Origin: Bromus sterilis
Taxonomy: Eukaryota > Streptophyta > Magnoliopsida > Poales > Poaceae
NCBI GenBank assembly: GCA_950022295.1
Contig: OX465599.1
Span: forward strand, 278,153,501-278,217,500
Direction of reading: 5' to 3'
Length of the DNA: 64,000 nucleotides
Under the pieces are notes generated by a model. The model was not told the DNA's origin. It ran no database searches and saw nothing but the letters and a program-made list of their open reading frames with translations. Below are positions 33,362 through 45,953 of this stretch, piece by piece (the stretch's first letter is position 1; the number at the start of each line of letters is the position of its first letter). Made by a program: the position numbers and the translations under genes.

Positions 33362-35587
33362 TGATGCAGTGAGGAAGATAGTTCTTCTCACTTCTCGTTG
33401 TTTACCCCAAGTGGAAGGTGAGATGTAGCGTAGCAGTAAATTTCCCCTATGTAGAGGATAGGGTTTTTCTCCCGTAGGACTCGCAGAGATACAAGAAGGT
33501 GGTAAAGTGAACAGTGGCGCCGAGGTTGCTAACTTTACCTGGACCTGCACACACAACAAATAACTTTGCTCCCAACGAGTACAGAGGAGTTGTCAATTCC
33601 TTCGGCCTTGCTGTTTACAAAGGATCAACACAGGAGATAATAATAGTGGCAACGTAAAGTAAAGAATGAAAGGAAATTGAAGATGTAAACAATGGTGGAA
33701 ATATGGGACCGGGGTCCCATGACGTTCACTAGTGATGTCTCTCTCCCAAAAGACAATAAAAGTGCTAGCGAGGTAAACAAATCACAGCTGGGCAATTGAC
33801 AGGATTATAAACGCACCGCAATTCTAACTATGCTACAATAGAAAGGAAGAGGCTCAAAAGCAATGGGCAGTACGCTAAGGTAAGTAGACCGAAATCCATC
33901 TGCATCTACTACAAATCATCCACCTTGAGATATCTATCCAGAACATCTCGCTGGTATTAAGTTGCGAATCCCACCTAAAGTGTAAACTCAAAGCAACTGA
34001 CAACTGCATTAAAATAACTATGCGTACAGTAAACAATCCTTGCACCCGCAAGTACAAGCACCGTTGTTTTATCCCTGGTGGCAACAACACATCCCGTAGT
34101 GTCATGTTTCTGTCACTCAAGCTAGACATCAGGGGTCTGAACCCACAATCAAGCATAACGCTCCCTCTTGGAGTTGCAACAAATCACTTGGCCAAAGTAA
34201 AATACGGCAACGGAGAACATGCAAGAATTTACTAAAGAACACAAATATAAAATAGAACCAAATATATTACTCATCACAATCTGAACATAATCTCATAATC
34301 TATCAGATCCCAGCAAACTCAGCATAGCAACACAGAAATTACAAAGGTGCCTCGATCATGTGAGGAAGCTCACGAGGTCTCGAAAGTGGAAGCACACAGA
34401 GGGGAGGAGCGCATCACATAGCTACTTGTCATGGACCCATGGTCCAAGGGGGACGACTCACAAGACATCCGGGAGGTGTCCATGGTGATGGATGGTCTCC
34501 CGGAGGGGATTCCTCCTTCCGGCAGGGTGCCGGGGCAGCTTCTCCTGGCAGCCCCGATCTTGAAACAGCGGCGACGGCGGAACAGAGAGGATAACAGGAA
34601 TAGAAGATCGATATTAGGGGTTTCCGTAACGGGGGGTAAATATAGGCCAAAGGGGGCACCGAGAGGGGCCACAGGGCAGCCAGGAGGCCTCCTGGCGCGG
34701 CCTAGTGTGGGGCCGCGCCAGGGACCCTCCTGGGCCCAGGTGGGTCCACCCCCTTCCTTCCTTGGTGATTCGGGAAGCTTTCGGGTCGCTGATTTTTTAT
34801 ATAACTTTTTTGGGATTTATTTGGCACTTTTAATGGCCAAAAACCTGAAATACAAAACAGCAGAAAACAGGAACTGGCAACTGGGTGCACTGAGTTAATA
34901 GGTTAGTCCAAATATGATAAAAAGTGTATGAAAGTTCAAGCAAAACATGGCAAAGTCACACAAATCATGCATAGAGCAAGCAGAAATTATAGATACGTTT
35001 GGGACGTATCAACATCCCCAAACTTAATTCCTGCTCGTCCTCGAGTAGGTAAATGATAACAAGCAGAATTTCTGTGGCGACATGCCACACAACCATATAA
35101 GGACTTTTAATAAAAGCATGCAATTCAATTCAAGTCTTAACAAGCAAGAGTCTATATTAGTATTGACACAAGTAACAAAAGAACAAAGGGTGCAAGAGCT
35201 CTCGCTGTCAGTGACTCGAATGTCTCCAAATGGTGTTTGCGTGCAAGAACTACTATCTACTAAAGTTTCACACTTAGTCTCCTTTGGATTCTTATCTTGA
35301 CTCGTCCCCAGACCACTAGTCAGGTACAACTCAAACTGATTCACTCCCTTTCGATATTTTGAGCACTCATGCAATGGATGAGCGTGAGCAAGAAAGTTGA
35401 CACCTAAAAGGCGAAACAGAAAGAAGGTGGAGAAGGAAGACAAAAATGTGTGAAAGGCTCACATTAATGAGGACAACCATAGGCGAGAGAAAGCCATATG
35501 ATAGATATGATGTGAGGAGTAGGGATTGCCATGCAACAGATGCACATGTGAGCTAGAAGCTCTCAAAGGGAACTAGTGGGGGTGCAT
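33362..35587 (-). mobile_element. element B2: 3' LTR (33362-35011) and truncated internal part, family of B
   Basis: Read on the minus strand the LTR starts TGATACGTCCCAAACG at 35011 and ends near CTGCATCA at 33362. It aligns with B's LTRs along its length, including the CACCTTCCACTTGGGG end and the GC-rich block (about 34650-34740). The internal part 35012-35587 starts with the same polypurine tract (TTTGGGGATG, one change) and follows B's 24640-25270 closely. It stops where element G is inserted, after GTGGGGGTGCAT. The 5' LTR is not in the window. No coding sequence. Confidence 0.88.
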
Positions 35588-37247
35588 TGTGACATCCTCG
35601 ATTTACGATCATGTACAGTAATCATACACGCAGGGTACATGATCGAGATCAAGGTGCCACGGTGAGAATATCACAGCACAACGCTAAACACAAAAGGATA
35701 AACCGATATAATACAACAAAAGGGGGTCGCACGGACCCGAATTCATAAGTCATACAAACCATAATATCTGATTACAGACATAGTTAGTCAAGTTTTGCCT
35801 TATTAAGGCTAGCAGAAATAACATCAGAGATATAGATCGAAAAGGCGAGGCCTCCTGCCTAGGATCCACCGAACTACTCCTGGTCAACGGGAACTCGACG
35901 TCGTAGTAGGATCCTCCTGGAATCTCCTGCTCCTGGTCTCCAACGTCGACTGAAGTGACCGATCAGGCAAAGCAAAAAGGGGAAATAAAGCAAGGGTGAG
36001 TATCTAGTATACCCGCGAGTCTTACGTCCGCTACTAAGCATTTATGCATTTGTATCAAATGGAAAGGGGAGGCTGTATATAGTGGACTTCAAGGTAGAAA
36101 TCAGAATAAGGGTAAGAAGCTAGGCCTATCGAAGACTAGCATCTTCCGACGAGTCTTCCAGCACAAGAAGAGGACAGCCAACAGTTCAATAGCATGAATG
36201 TAATAACAATGCATCAGAAGTTGTTGCAACATTGTATAATAGTAAGTTGTAATATTTAATAATAATAATGCCTCTGAGTTCCCTTCCTCGACTTTCCTGC
36301 GAGGAAGAAGACTCGGAACCATACAGTTTAATAGTAGTAGTTTGTAGTAGTAGGCTCTGGCTTCAGCATAAAGCGTCCTGTTACCGTGGACACGACTATT
36401 CGAATAGATCAAACTCCCTGCAGGGGTGCACTACTATTCAGCATGCACGCTCGGATCTCAAGGGTGGCGTACATCTTGTTAGGGAATGCCCCACCGAGGC
36501 TATCTGACACGCCGAGGCCCATCCTATGGCTCATCAGAGAGGTCCCCGCCGGTTTACAGTCCTAAGAGCAAGAGCTTCATGGGCCATCACCTCTCGCACT
36601 CTGGGTCGTTGTGCGCCAAGTGGATCCAGTGCCGCAGCACGATCCGACCCAACCACAATGCTGAAACTGGACGTCTTTCAGAGCTTTCGAACGAGACCAC
36701 AACGCGAAGGGCCCACACCGTAACCCCACGTGAAGGTAATTCGTACAGGCCTTTGCGGCCTCTCAAGTCATCCACCTGAACCGTTAAGTCATTTTATTAT
36801 TATCTGTCGGGACAACCGTTATCGTTGCCCCTTATCTAGGGGAGTCGCGGACAACGACAACATCCAGGACCACCAGTAACGTCGGTGCCTGCCCTGTCGT
36901 CCCTCCAACCCGTGCGGTTACCAACAAGGTGAACCGTCTCCTTACCTTGTCTCGCGTTTGCTCCAAAGAGCTCGACTTTCATACAACAGGAAATCTTTCG
37001 GCCACGAACAGTACCAGGCCCGCCGTACACCGGTGGATAACACCTGACATGTCGTTCCGCTAAGATACCCCGCGCGGGCACCGTGGGGTCACCCGACTCC
37101 TTACCTCTAAGGACAACCGTGGTTCAGTACCCTAGGACGGCTATACAGATTCAACAACGAGTGGAGTACAAGGATTACTCCTCGATAGCTCACACTTGAT
37201 GTGGCTCGGCAGAACCGAGGTAGGGGCCTTAGGCGGTGTCTGCATTA

Positions 37248-37935
37248 TGTGACATCCTGGCTTAATAGGAATGATAGACTACTCATATCAACAAGGTGCA
37301 CCTTCTTTTCCGGGAGCCCAGATCCAAAGAACTCCAAAGGTAAGCGTGCTTGGCTTGGAGCGATTTGAGGATGGGTGACCGACCGGGAAGTTGTTCCCGG
37401 GTGCGCACGAGTGAGGACAAAGTGCGCAGGAAAGACTAGTGTTGGTCTGTGGGGACAGTCTAGATCCCGCCAGGCGTACGCCGGGAACCGGTGGGTGTGG
37501 CCGGGGCGTTACAAATGGTATCAGAGCCGACCCTTGTGGTTATACGGGCGTGTGTGGGTCAGTGTGCGAACATGTGGGACATGTGTCGGCACTGGACGCA
37601 CAGACGTGTGCCAAGAGGGAACGTTCCTGTGGGCCGATGAGGACATCGGTTCCTTTGAGTGGGGGTGTATGTGACATCCTGGCTTAATAGGAATGATAGA
37701 CTACTCATATCAACAAGGTGCACCTTCTTTTCCGGGAGCCCAGATCCAAAGAACTCCAAAGTTAAGTGTGCTTGGCTTGGAGCGATTTGAGGATGGGTGA
37801 CCGACCGGGAAATTGTTCCCGGGTGCGCACGAGTGAGGACAAAGTGCGCAGGAAAGACTAGTGTTGGTCTGTGGGGACAGTCTAGATCCCGCCAGGCGTA
37901 CGCCGGGAACCGGTGGGTGTGGCCGGGGCGTTACA
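37248..37935 (+). mobile_element. Cassandra TRIM, complete
   Basis: Two LTRs of exactly 266 bp (37248-37513 and 37670-37935, TGTGACATCCTGG to GGGCGTTACA) flank a 156-bp internal region. That region holds only a tRNA-Met primer site, TGGTATCAGAGC (37516-37527), and a polypurine tract GAGTGGGGGTGTA before the second LTR. Each LTR contains a 5S-rRNA-like segment, the hallmark of Cassandra. It encodes no protein and must be moved by enzymes of other elements. The flanks CATTA and ATTGT share only ATT, so the target duplication is not clean. It is inserted in element G, where G otherwise aligns with F. Confidence 0.93.
37321..37390 (+). promoter_or_regulatory. 5S rRNA-like internal Pol III promoter in the Cassandra left LTR
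   Basis: The segment aligns with plant 5S rRNA: GAACTCCAAAGGTAAGCGTG (5S: GAACTCCGAAGTTAAGCGTG), then CTTGG (box A region), then AGGATGGGTGACC (37368-37380, box C, identical to 5S) and GGGAAGT. The right LTR carries the same segment at about 37743-37812 with GTTAAGTGTGCTTGG. It is a promoter-like relic within a TRIM and not a functional 5S gene. Confidence 0.9.
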
Positions 37936-38211
37936 ATTGTACTGTACATGTGACAGTTATAATGAATTTTATCCGTGTTCACTCCCAGAGTGACCACGAC
38001 CCTCTATCTAATCCTAGTTGACTAGCAATGTGCATGGTTCACTGCTGAATATAATATGTATATAGGAAGCATAGGATAAAGGAAGGTACATCAAGGGGTG
38101 ACAAAGACAGGCTATGCAATTGAATAGGATTGTAAGGTAATAGCAGCAGCATCAATGCCTAGTGCAATAAATGTACGGAAAAGATAGGCGATATCTGGGG
38201 AAGACAATGGC

Positions 38212-38690
38212 CACTACTGGAATTCTCTTGTTTGCCGTCTGCACCCGGATGGTACAGCTCCTGTCAACAGTTTCTTCGGCAAAGAGGTGCTTTGCCGTCT
38301 GCACATAATCGACGGACGGCAAAGCCCTTTGCCGACATCATATATGAAGGTAGACGGCAAAGACTGCATGATGGCAAAAAGGTTACAAGCCCCTCCGTCA
38401 GCCGTTAACGGAGGGGTGTGCCGTCTACCGACAGACGACAAACATCTGATGACGTCATCAAGATGTCACCTCTCATCATATCTTTGCCGTTTTCCCGACA
38501 GACGACATAGTAATGTTCTTTCCCGTCTTCCACGCGCATGCAGACGACATACAAACCAAATGGCACCCAGTCTGTTCCCAGATTGCACAGCTGGGTGCCA
38601 CGTGTCATCTTTGCCGACCACCAGCAGACGGCAAACAACTTTGCCGACTGCCTGCAGACGGGAAAGAACCTACATTGCATCTGTTTTTTC
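38212..38690. repeat. CACTA terminal inverted repeat and subterminal motifs
   Basis: After the 5'-CACTA terminus the motif TTTGCCGTCTGC and its complement GCAGACGGCAAA recur many times between 38228 and 38660 (for example near 38230, 38290, 38350, 38480 and 38640). Such subterminal repeats are the binding sites of the element's own DNA-binding protein in the En/Spm system. Confidence 0.85.
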
Positions 38691-39587
38691 TGTTTTTCTT
38701 TCAATCCCTGCATTTGAAAAAACTATAGCAATATATATAGACATATATACATGTTCTCAACAGCTGTGCAAGCACCCACACATTCTGATCAACCAAAACG
38801 ATGCATATATATATATTTTTTCATCAATCCCATACTCATATATAGTCTCAAACACAACAAGTGATCTTCTCCAAACACAATATATACATGGTACATCATA
38901 GCACTCCATCATAGCACCATATCAAACACACAAGTGACAAAAACAATTTATAAAACTAAGCTACAAGTCCAAATGCACCACTCCATCATAGCATGACTCC
39001 CTTCAAGCAAATCTGCAAAAATGAGGCTAAGAAAGTTATAAGAAGAACAAGTAGAAGAAGATGTAAAATGAGAAGAAGAAGAAGAAGAAGTAAAATGAGA
39101 AGAGGGAGAAGAAGAAGAAGAAGTAAAATGAAGAAGTAAAATGAGAAGAAGAATAAGAAGAAGAAGGAGAAGGAGAAGAAGAAGAAAAGATCCTCTCCTT
39201 CTTCTTCTGTTTTCTTCTTATTTTAAGCAAACAAAGCTAACATAAGCAATGGTGATCGAATTAAGCTAGATTTAGCATATTTTGAGGAAATTGAGCTAAC
39301 TTCAGCATTTTTGAGAAACTAAGCAAACTTTAACAATTGTTGAGCCAATTTAAGCTAGCTTTAGCATTTTTTGACCCAATTAAGATAACTTTGAGATTTT
39401 GTGAGCAAACTAAGTTGACTATGTTAGTTTTGGAACTAACTAAGCTAAATATGTCCTTTTGTGTAAAATAGGCAAAGTATGGCATTTTTCGAATAAATAT
39501 AGGATTTCAGAAGCTAAATATGCAATTTCAAACTAACTAAGCATTTATAAAGAAAAATATAGAACATAAATTACCGGAGTGTAGCCC
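38691..39587. other. CACTA non-coding stretch with GAA microsatellite
   Basis: AT-rich DNA between the subterminal repeats and the last ORF2 exon. An imperfect (GAA)n/(AGAAG)n run spans about 39040-39195. AGCTAA and TTTAGCA words repeat irregularly at 39225-39560. No gene is seen. Confidence 0.7.
39040..39195. repeat. GAA-type microsatellite
   Basis: An imperfect purine run of AGAAGA units with AAATG interruptions (AGTAAAATGAGAAG recurs). It is a simple repeat inside the CACTA, useful only as a marker. Confidence 0.85.
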
Positions 39588-41353
39588 TCAAGGCTGAGGT
39601 GGCTGAGAAGCATCAGTCGGGTTGCCCGAGGTTGACGGGGGAGAAGGGTCATGGGATGCAGCCCGAGAGTTATGCTGCACGAAAAGATCAACAAGCGGTT
39701 AGCACGACGCCACTCAATAATGTATTGATGATCATTGAAAGATACTCACCGTCCCCACAGGAGAAATGATCGGCATCGGTGGAGCGGCTTGGCCAGTCTC
39801 CTCGAACATAGTCTACACATTTTTTTTCCACGAGTCAATCATATTAGTTCCTAATATAAACAAACATTATAACATGCGTTCTTTGGGTGAATATGAACAA
39901 GTGACTTACCACGATGAGCTCGTACAAGGCCCGGTTCGATGCATCGTGGCGTGCCGCGGCCTCCTCAAGAGCCTTCGCCGTCCTCTCCTCCGCCAACCGC
40001 CTCTCTCTGCTGCCTTATCCTCCGCCAACCGCTCCTTCTCCTCGAGTAGCCGCTGGGTATTCTGTCGCTCTCTCTCAAGAGCTTCCTGCAACCCCACTCC
40101 TGTAGTTAGCACTGTAATATTCGATGAGAGAACACAAGAATGCAAGAGTCCTTATGTCTAACCTCGATAGCGAGATCGACTGGCCGCACACGAGTTCTTA
40201 TAGCAGGAGAAGAGCTCGTTTGGCGCGCCTTGATCTCAGGAAGAGTCCTATTGCACCGAATCAACTTATCTCCAATGGCCATGGCGCCATGGCGCCTTCC
40301 GCCACCAGAGATCATCACCAGCTCCGGGTCTATAGGCTTCCCACCGGGGTATAATCCTGCCTGTGCTTCTCCTTCGCCACCTCGGTATAAGCCTTCATCT
40401 TACCGTAGGCGGCAACGTTGGTGAAAGTCGACGGAGTGGCAATATCAGAGTGCCTTGGCCTTCTTGTACGACGCTGTATGGGCCATGCCATAATTGTCAA
40501 ACACACCAAGCGGCTCTGTTTTATTATGCTCCGCCTAAAAGACAAAGCAAAGCACAATATTAGTAAACTGCTAAGTTGTGGGTGCATAAAAGACAATATT
40601 AGCAAAACACACATACCCATTTTTCCCGTAACCAGCTAAGTTGCGGCTGCCTTGATGGTGTGGCACACCAACCATCTGGGCGCGCCGGTCCTTGGCATTG
40701 TTGTGGGCGGCCAACCAGGCTTCTGAGCACCACTGGTCCACAATGACCTCCCAACAATCCATCTTATCCGCACACCATCTCGGTCGCGCCTAAGTTAGTA
40801 AACATGAAGATTAGCAATTATATAGGACTAGCTAGCTAGGAATGAAATCAACGAAACTAAAAGATGCAAGAAGGGGTTACCATCATGTACTGGTCCCTTG
40901 AAAGATATTTCTTTCGGCATTCCGACTTTCTACGCTTAAGGCCACGCTTGGCGTAGTAGTCACGGACCGCCTGCACTCGCATCTCGTGCCTTGTGTTCTG
41001 CAAGAGGCGCCTGCACTCTTGGATGAGCACCTTTCCCGCCTCCTCCTCCATGGACTCTTCGACCTTGTAATAGACCTGATATTAAAAGCACGAGACAACA
41101 CTGATGAGTGCACCAACTACCTAGCTATTCTCAAGTTCTCATTGTGTGAAAGAGAAATTACCCAAAAGCCGTTCAACACCATGTCCGCTCTGGTGTGACA
41201 TTCGACCCCGTTGATGGTCGTATTTGACGGGGCCTGTGCAGCTATATAGTGCTCCCAAAAGAGTCCAGGTTGCGGAGGTGAATCATCATCGGGCAACTGA
41301 ACCAACCCCGGGAAATTCTGCCTGATGAGCACACCAAGGATGCCGTTGGGATT
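39588..41353 (-). pseudogene. CACTA ORF2 (Transposase_24-like), 3' part, several exons with frameshifts
   Basis: ORF2 is the second CACTA gene, thought to provide the DNA-binding partner of TNP2. Exons inferred from GT-AG borders are 41358-41162, 41075-40881, 40789-40617, 40534-40163, 40085-39910 and two short ones near 39813-39756 and 39680-39588. Family motifs are NPNGILGVLIRQNFPG at the F junction, GKVLIQECRRLLQNTRHEMR, AVRDYYAKRG, MVGVPHHQGSRNL, LEEKERLAED and the alanine-rich ALEEAAARHDASNRALYEL. Frameshifts lie near 40455 (after SYKKAKAL) and near 40330 and 40010, which argue against function. The frame stops at 39588-39590. The exon borders are by eye. Confidence 0.8.
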
Positions 41354-41358
41354 GCGGA

Positions 41359-44300
41359 TGTGACGCCCCCAAAATCAAGTCGTGTACAGTAATCATACAC
41401 GCAAGGTACACGATCGAGATTAGGGAATCACGGTGAGATATCACAACACAACTCTACAAATAAAATAATACAAGATGTATAATACAAGCCAGGGGCCACG
41501 AGGGCTCGAATACAACAGCTCGAGAGCACAGAGTTAGCGGAAGCAATAGTATCTGAGTACAGACACAAGGGTACAAGGTTGCCTTAAGAAGGCTAGCACA
41601 AAAATCAACACGATCGAAAAGGAGAGGCCTCCTGCCTGGGAACCTCCAAACTACTCCTGGTCAAAGGGGAACTCGACGTCGTAGAAGGCATCGGGGATCT
41701 TCACGTTGTGGTGGTCGGCATCGCGGATCTCCTGCTCCTGGATTCCAAGGCTTCAACATCGACTGCAGCGGCCGATCAGGCAAAACAATAAAAGGGAAAA
41801 ATAAAGCAGGTGAGTATCTAGCATACCCGCGAGTCTTACGTCCTCTACTAAGCATTATGCATTTGTATCAATGGAAAAGGGAGGCTGTATATAGTGGACG
41901 GCAAGGTAGAAATTCAGAATAAGGGTAAGAAGCTAGGCCTATCGAAGACTAGCATCTTCCGACGAGTCTTGCAGCATGAGGTAAGAATCAGCCAACAGTT
42001 TAATATAACAGTAATGAAAGTAACAATGCAGCAGAAGTTGCTGCAACATTGTATAATAATAAGTTGTAATCAATAATAATTATATATGCCTCCAAGATCC
42101 CCTCCTCGACTTCCCTGCGAGGAAGAGAAACCGGAACCAACAGTTTAATAGTAATAGTTTGTAGTAGTAGGCTCTAGCTTCAGCATAAAGCGTCCTATTA
42201 CCGTGGACACGGCTATCCGAATAGATTATCATCCCTGCAGGGGCTACACTACTGTTACCCTACATGCTCGGATCTCCAGGGTGGCGTACACCTTGTTAGG
42301 GAACACCCCACCGAGGCTATCCGACACGCCGAGGCCAATCCTATGGCTCATCAGAGAGGTCCCCGACGGTCTACAGTCCTAAGCGCAAGGGGGTCTTGGA
42401 CCGCCGCCCCTCGCCCTCCGGGTTGTTGTGTGCCAAGTGCATCCACACAACTCTTCCAGGATGCGGATCGACCTAACCACAATGATGAACTGGACGTCTT
42501 TCAGAGCTTTCGAACGAGACCACAACGCGGAGGGCCCACACCATAATCCCACGTGGAGGTAGTGCGTATAGGGGACATCGACCCACTCAAGTCATCCACC
42601 TGAACCGTTAAGTCATATTATTATTTTCTATCGGGACAACCGTTATCGTTGCCCCTATCCGGGTGAGTCGCGGACAACGACAGCAGCCAGGACCACCAGT
42701 AACGTCCGTGCCTGCCCTGACGTCCCACCAACTCGTGAGGTTACCAACAAGGTGAACCGTCTCCTTACCTTGTCTCGAGTGTGCTCTGGGTAGAGCTCGA
42801 CTTTCGTACAACAGGATACCTTTCGGCCACGAACAGTACCAGGCCCGCCGCACACCGGTGGAATACACCTGACATGTCGTTCCGCTAAGATACACTGTGC
42901 GGGCACCGTTGGGTCACCCGACTCCTTACCTGTAAGGACACCAGTTGATTCGAGTGCCTACCATCAAGTGAAACCAGGAGGAATCACCCTCGATGGTACA
43001 CTTGAAGAGGTTCGACAAAGACATCAGCGGAATGAACTAAAGAGGAATATTCTCGTATCACCCCGGTGGTGCCGAGACACCAGCGGAATGAACTAAAGAG
43101 GAATACCCTCGTATCATCCCAGTGATGCTACGCTACTGAGCCGACGAGAGTGAAATACGAGTCTGTCCACTCGTAAGTCAAACTCGAAGCGACTCGGCAG
43201 AGTCTCGTCGCTGTAGGTAGGGCGTCTGCATTGATCCGTACCTGTTGCAGTTATAATATTTTGTAATCTGCGTTCACTCACCAGAGTGATCACGGCCCGC
43301 TATTCTAAACCTAGCTAACAATGCGCAGGGTTTACTGCTGAATATTATATATATATTTATAAGGCAGCATAGGATAAAGGAAGGTACATCAAGGGGCGAC
43401 AAAAACAGGCTATGCAATTGAATAGGATTGTAACGTAGCAGCAGCAGTAACCATGCCTAGTGCAAGAAATGTACGGAAAGATAGGCGATATCTGGGGAAG
43501 AGAATGGCTCTGCTTGCCCGGAAGCTCGACGGTAGAGGTACGGTCGTCAACGATATAGCCGTACTCGGCAACGATGTCGTCGGCGGGAGCAACGAGGTCT
43601 ATCGGAGAATAAAAAGGGGGGAGAAACAATAAATACACAAAAATAATAGCAATAAAATTGTATGACATAGAAGATATAAAGAAACGGAGCTCTAATGAAG
43701 TGTTAAGTATTTTAGTCGGAGTGGTAATTTATCCGGGGATGACTCATCAGTACCGATTGATTACCGGACCGATGATCCGGAGGGGGAAGGTTCCCAGTGT
43801 GCAGTGTTAGAGACATCTGCCAGGCATGTGGATAGTGTATCCGTATTAGTTGATCCATTCTGAACAACTTTCGTGTTCGAAATAAATTCATCCCAGTACT
43901 ATAGCAGTACCGGACAATTCATCGGGAAAACGGTTCGGAGGGGGGTGGTTCGAGGTTCAGTATGTTAGAGGGGTGTGGTGGGTATACGGGTAGCGTATTC
44001 TTAGACGTTATATTTTTTTGATCAACTTTCATGCATAAAGTTTTTTCATCTGATACACGATTTAAAAGATATTGATTTTTGAAGTTTAAATCAATTTTAA
44101 ATCATTTTCTAGATTTCTTTTATTAATTAAATACAACATTATCCACAATAGTGAAGTTGATTGGTCAAACTTACAGGTGGGACCCTACTATCATAGAGAG
44201 TAACTATTTCCGATGATTTATTTTATTAAAAAGATTAACAGGAGATGGGTCCCACATGTCATACACCCAAACAAAAATTGTGCTAAAATTCTACCTAGTC

Positions 44301-45953
44301 TGGGAACTCCAGCGGTAATTATCCATTGGCCGCCTTCGAGGGCCCACGGTTTGGGGTTCCACTCAACCGCCGAGTTAGTGCTATATATCAAGTCGAACAA
44401 TTTTCTGTGATCTCGAATCTGGTAAGGAAGGCATTTTCAGTAGAGCCCATTTACACAATTTAAACTCGGTCCGAAAAGTGCTCCTCGGGGCTAACTTCAG
44501 AAATTGTTAAAGATGCAATGTTTGCTGGACAATTGTTGTTCATCCATAGCTTATATGGAGCTGCACCCTTCATGTGTTTTGCTCTATGATATGTGCACTT
44601 TCATGGCATATCCTTCGATGGTACCACATATCCCGTAGTGTGTTCCTATAACGCTCCAAAGCAGCAATGAAAATCAAGGTTGTTTTGCTGTTAACGAAAA
44701 ACATCATTTTGTGAATTTTGTAGCAATTAATCCGCGCATTATTGGAGGCTGGTCAAATGGAATAAAATGGGGCTGGTTATGCCTAATCTGAGCCCACATA
44801 ATTTTTATCAACATCACAATTCATTTTGTTCGACTTTTGCTGCTGTTTTGTTGCTCAAAATGAGGGTTCAGTGGCAGTAGCAACACCTGGTAGTTTTTTT
44901 TAACAGCTAGCAGCAGCACACAACATTCAGTATAGCAGTAGCAGAGTTCCGCAGCGAGCAGCAGCACCTGATGTGCAGGGGCTCGAGGGCGGGCGGCCAT
45001 ACGGCGTGGGGCGCACGCGGCTAGGGAGGTTGGCGCGGCCGGGCGGAGGCGAACGACAGCCGCAGCACCAGCAGCAACAGCGCACGCAGCAGCAGCTGCA
45101 GTTAGCCACGGCGAGCGGAGGGACACGGCCATGGACGGCGTCAACGACGCAAGGAAACAGCAAGGTAGAAGAGGGGAATGGGGGTGGCGCTAACAGTGGA
45201 GCACGTAGGCGAGGTCAGGGAGGTCGGAGAGCTCGCGGTGGAGCGGAACAACGGCGAGGACGCGCGCGGTGGCCGACGGGGAAATGGCTCGATCCCGACG
45301 CTTCACTGCGCCCCGGCTCGAGGGGCTTGGTGGAGAGGAAGAGGAGGCTGCGGTGGTCCCCCCAGTCCTCGCGGACGGTGCGGGGTGGCAAGCGGCTGCG
45401 GGATCGACGAGGAGGACATGTGCAGGGCCATGGCCAGCCATGGCCATGGTGTGTGGGTGTTGTGTGTCTGCGTGTGTGGTGTGAGTTGTGTGTGTGTGGT
45501 GTGTGTGTGTATATGGCTGGCTAGGTGAATAGGGGAGGTTTCCCCATTCTTGTTTTTGTTTTGTTATGTTTTTCTTTTGTATTTTCATTTCTTTGGCTAG
45601 CACTTGGACTTTGTACACATGTGACACATGCACAATATTTATGTTGCACATCCTGCACTGTTATAAGATTTGGGGCTAAACAACTCAACTAAATTTCGTG
45701 CTAAATATACAAGGAACCAAGTGGTTACTTTGGCACAGTTTAATTAACCAAATTTTATCTAATTCCTATACTGTGATGTTGTTCTCCTAAACAGACTTAG
45801 TTATCTAACATTTGTTAATGATGATTACCCTGCCATATGGTTTGGGAATTTTTTTATTTCAAAATGATCAAGGTAAGGATTAGCAACAGTAATTAGCAAT
45901 AGTAACTGTCTACAGTCACATTGGTTACTGTTACAGACACTGGGGGTGTTACA
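41359..45953 (-). repeat. F LTR copy 1 (4595 bp)
   Basis: Bounded by TGTGACGCCCCC at 41359 and GGTGTTACA at 45953 (plus-strand view), which form a 12-base terminal inverted repeat with two mismatches. It contains a 56-bp tandem duplication (43021-43132), a GC-rich block (about 44960-45430) with proline- and arginine-rich frames, and a GT-repeat (about 45462-45513). The outer 5 bases GCGGA are the target duplication. No gene; frames inside the GC-rich block differ between the three copies. Confidence 0.93.
43021..43132. repeat. 56-bp tandem duplication inside the F LTR
   Basis: Two adjacent 56-bp units begin ACATCAGCGGAATGAAC (43021) and ACACCAGCGGAATGAAC (43077) and share AACTAAAGAGGAATA and CTCGTATCA. 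The same pair recurs in LTR copies 2 and 3 (about 49284-49395 and 55548-55660), so it predates the array. The equivalent stretch of G does not show it. Confidence 0.85.

Larger units (their letters stand above)
35588..38211 (-). mobile_element. element G: diverged LTR of the giant-LTR family (relative of array F)
   Basis: The left end TGTGACATCCTCGATT aligns with the left end of the F LTRs (TGTGACGCCCCCAAAATC). Homology continues through TACAGTAATCATACACGC, a shared block near 36080-36800, and the stretch AGCATAGGATAAAGGAAGG (38067-38085), up to GATATCTGGGGAAGA near 38204. The element is broken by Cassandra (37248-37935) and ends where the CACTA begins. It corresponds to about the first 2.1 kb of the 4.6 kb F LTR. 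The F family's 56-bp tandem duplication is not evident here. It is inserted in B2. Confidence 0.82.

Noticed and set aside
33020..33559. Pro/Arg-rich frames at the E/B2 border
   Set aside because: They cross an element junction and are typical of GC-rich LTR sequence.
37321..37390. 5S rRNA gene
   Set aside because: It diverges from 5S rRNA, lacks the full 120-base gene, and occurs once in each Cassandra LTR.
37516..37527. tRNA-like sequence TGGTATCAGAGC
   Set aside because: It is the primer binding site complementary to tRNA-Met, with no tRNA gene around it.
39036..39230. 64-codon frame rich in Phe and Ser
   Set aside because: It is a translation of the GAA microsatellite.
44821..45651. 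Several overlapping frames of 78-183 codons in F LTR copy 1
   Set aside because: They lie on both strands in a GC-rich low-complexity block and are not kept open in the other LTR copies.
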